NCBI GenBank assembly: GCA_029003235.1
Contig: JAQYBZ010000066.1
Coordinates: forward strand, 1-37,513
Length of the DNA stretch: 37,513 bases
Direction of reading: 5' to 3'
Origin: Bacillota bacterium
Lineage (GTDB): Bacteria > Bacillota > Clostridia > Oscillospirales > Oscillospiraceae
Both the position numbers and the translations under genes were made by a program. This document shows, one piece after another, positions 36,593-37,513 of the stretch (positions are counted from its first letter, which is position 1; the number at the start of each line of letters is the position of its first letter). Below the pieces are notes generated by a model that was not told the DNA's origin, made no database searches, and saw only the letters and a list, made by a program, of their open reading frames with translations.

Positions 36593-37282
36593 ATGTATTG
36601 TGTAAAATGCGGCGTGCGTCTGCAGGAAGGCGTCGAGCGCTGTCCTCTGTGCGATACGCCCGTGTGGCGGCCGGAGGAGCCGGCAAAGGAACCGAAAAAT
36701 TATTCCGCCCGCTACCCCAAAGCCCCGGCCAGCAGCCGGATCCCGGTGCTGGCTTTTTTGACCGTGGGTCTCGTTGCCGTGTGCCTGTCCGCTTTGATCT
36801 TCTGTCTGAGCACCTATCACGCGGTGAGCTGGTCGGGTTATGTCATGCTGGGCATTGCGGTACTGTACTGTATTACTCTGCTGCCTTTGTGGTTCGACAA
36901 CCCCCATCCCATGATCTTCGTTCCTCTTGGCTTTGTCAGCGTCTGCGGGTATCTGCTCTATATCTGCCTGTACAACGGCGGAAGATGGTTTTTGTCCTTC
37001 GCCTTTCCCATTGTGATGATTACCGGCGCCATCACCACGGCGACCATTGCCCTGTTTCGCTATGTCAAGCGGGGCAAGCTGTTTATTACCGGGGGTCTGC
37101 TCATCGTCATCGGCTGCAGCTCCATGCTGCTGGAAATGTTTGAGCATATCACCTTCGGCACCAAAATGTTCACCTGGTCTCTGTACCCGGTCAGCGCCTT
37201 TTCCGCTTTCGGCCTGTTTTTAATCCTGGCCGGTGCTATACGGCCTTTGCGGGATTATCTGTCGCGGAAATTCTTCCTTTGA
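36593..37282 (+). CDS. Zinc-ribbon multi-TM membrane protein (DUF6320-like)
   Basis: N-terminal MYCVKCGVRLQEGVERCPLCDTPV then about six TM helices. Confidence 0.7.
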   Translation: MYCVKCGVRLQEGVERCPLCDTPVWRPEEPAKEPKNYSARYPKAPASSRIPVLAFLTVGLVAVCLSALIFCLSTYHAVSWSGYVMLGIAVLYCITLLPLWFDNPHPMIFVPLGFVSVCGYLLYICLYNGGRWFLSFAFPIVMITGAITTATIALFRYVKRGKLFITGGLLIVIGCSSMLLEMFEHITFGTKMFTWSLYPVSAFSAFGLFLILAGAIRPLRDYLSRKFFL

Positions 37283-37288
37283 CCGCCC

Positions 37289-37513
37289 TCAGAGCAGCGC
37301 CTCCAACTGGCGGATGGCCGACGCCACCGCCCCCTGGGCGCAGGGTACGGTTTGGCGGAACCCCATGGCGGCCACGGCCTGCTCGCAGTCCGCAGGGACA
37401 AAGGCGTAGTCCGCCTGACGCAGCATACTCACATCGTTCAGAGCGTCTCCTGCACAGACCAGAACCGGTCTGTGCAGTTTTTCTGCCAGCGCCCGGGCGG
37501 CGCGTCCCTTGGA
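37289..37513 (-). CDS. HAD-superfamily hydrolase, C-terminal portion (truncated by window end)
   Basis: Minus-strand translation SKGRAARALAEKLHRPVLVCAGDALNDVSMLRQADYAFVPADCEQAVAAM...LEALL*. Confidence 0.75.
   Translation of the reverse strand, partial: SKGRAARALAEKLHRPVLVCAGDALNDVSMLRQADYAFVPADCEQAVAAMGFRQTVPCAQGAVASAIRQLEALL

Noticed and set aside
35327-37147. 606-aa minus-strand ORF
   Set aside because: Antisense to the acyltransferase and DUF6320-like genes, His/Gln/Gly-rich composition of a shadow frame.

Overview
37.5-kb, GC-rich chromosomal segment, probably from a gut Clostridia/Oscillospiraceae-like spore former (inferred from yabP-yabQ-divIC-yabR, SpoVB-like, DegV and MgtE genes and their layout; not verified). 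Most of it is housekeeping: HD hydrolase, metG, hpt, a CofE/F420-ligase-like protein, M20 amidohydrolase, an ECF sigma/anti-sigma/M23 peptidase operon, dus, a two-gene SufC-SufB module with rlmH, degV, M29 aminopeptidase, CapA-like, mgtE, SpoVB-like flippase, rsmE, a rhomboid-like protein, ahcY, metK behind a SAM-I riboswitch, SDR, yabR-divIC-yabQ-yabP, a MinD-like ATPase, mgsA, hisS, aspS, tRNA-Gly(CCC), queH, an alpha/beta-hydrolase + condensation-fold acyltransferase + zinc-ribbon membrane protein module, and a truncated HAD phosphatase. The most interesting non-routine signals are: (1) a ~2.1-kb AT-richer decayed mobile island between ahcY and the SAM riboswitch/metK, bounded by a 14-bp exact (18/20) direct repeat and carrying TnpV-like and recombinase-like remnants plus an XRE/DUF2975-like pair with a palindromic operator; (2) a structured mgtE leader with a 27-aa uORF; (3) the uncharacterised hydrolase/acyltransferase/DUF6320-like operon; (4) an unexplained hairpin-rich intergenic region downstream of metG; (5) a minimal SufCB pair; (6) a hairpin over the RBS of the SpoVB-like gene; (7) a possible ATC start codon for dus. 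All family names are from reading motifs; no database search was run.
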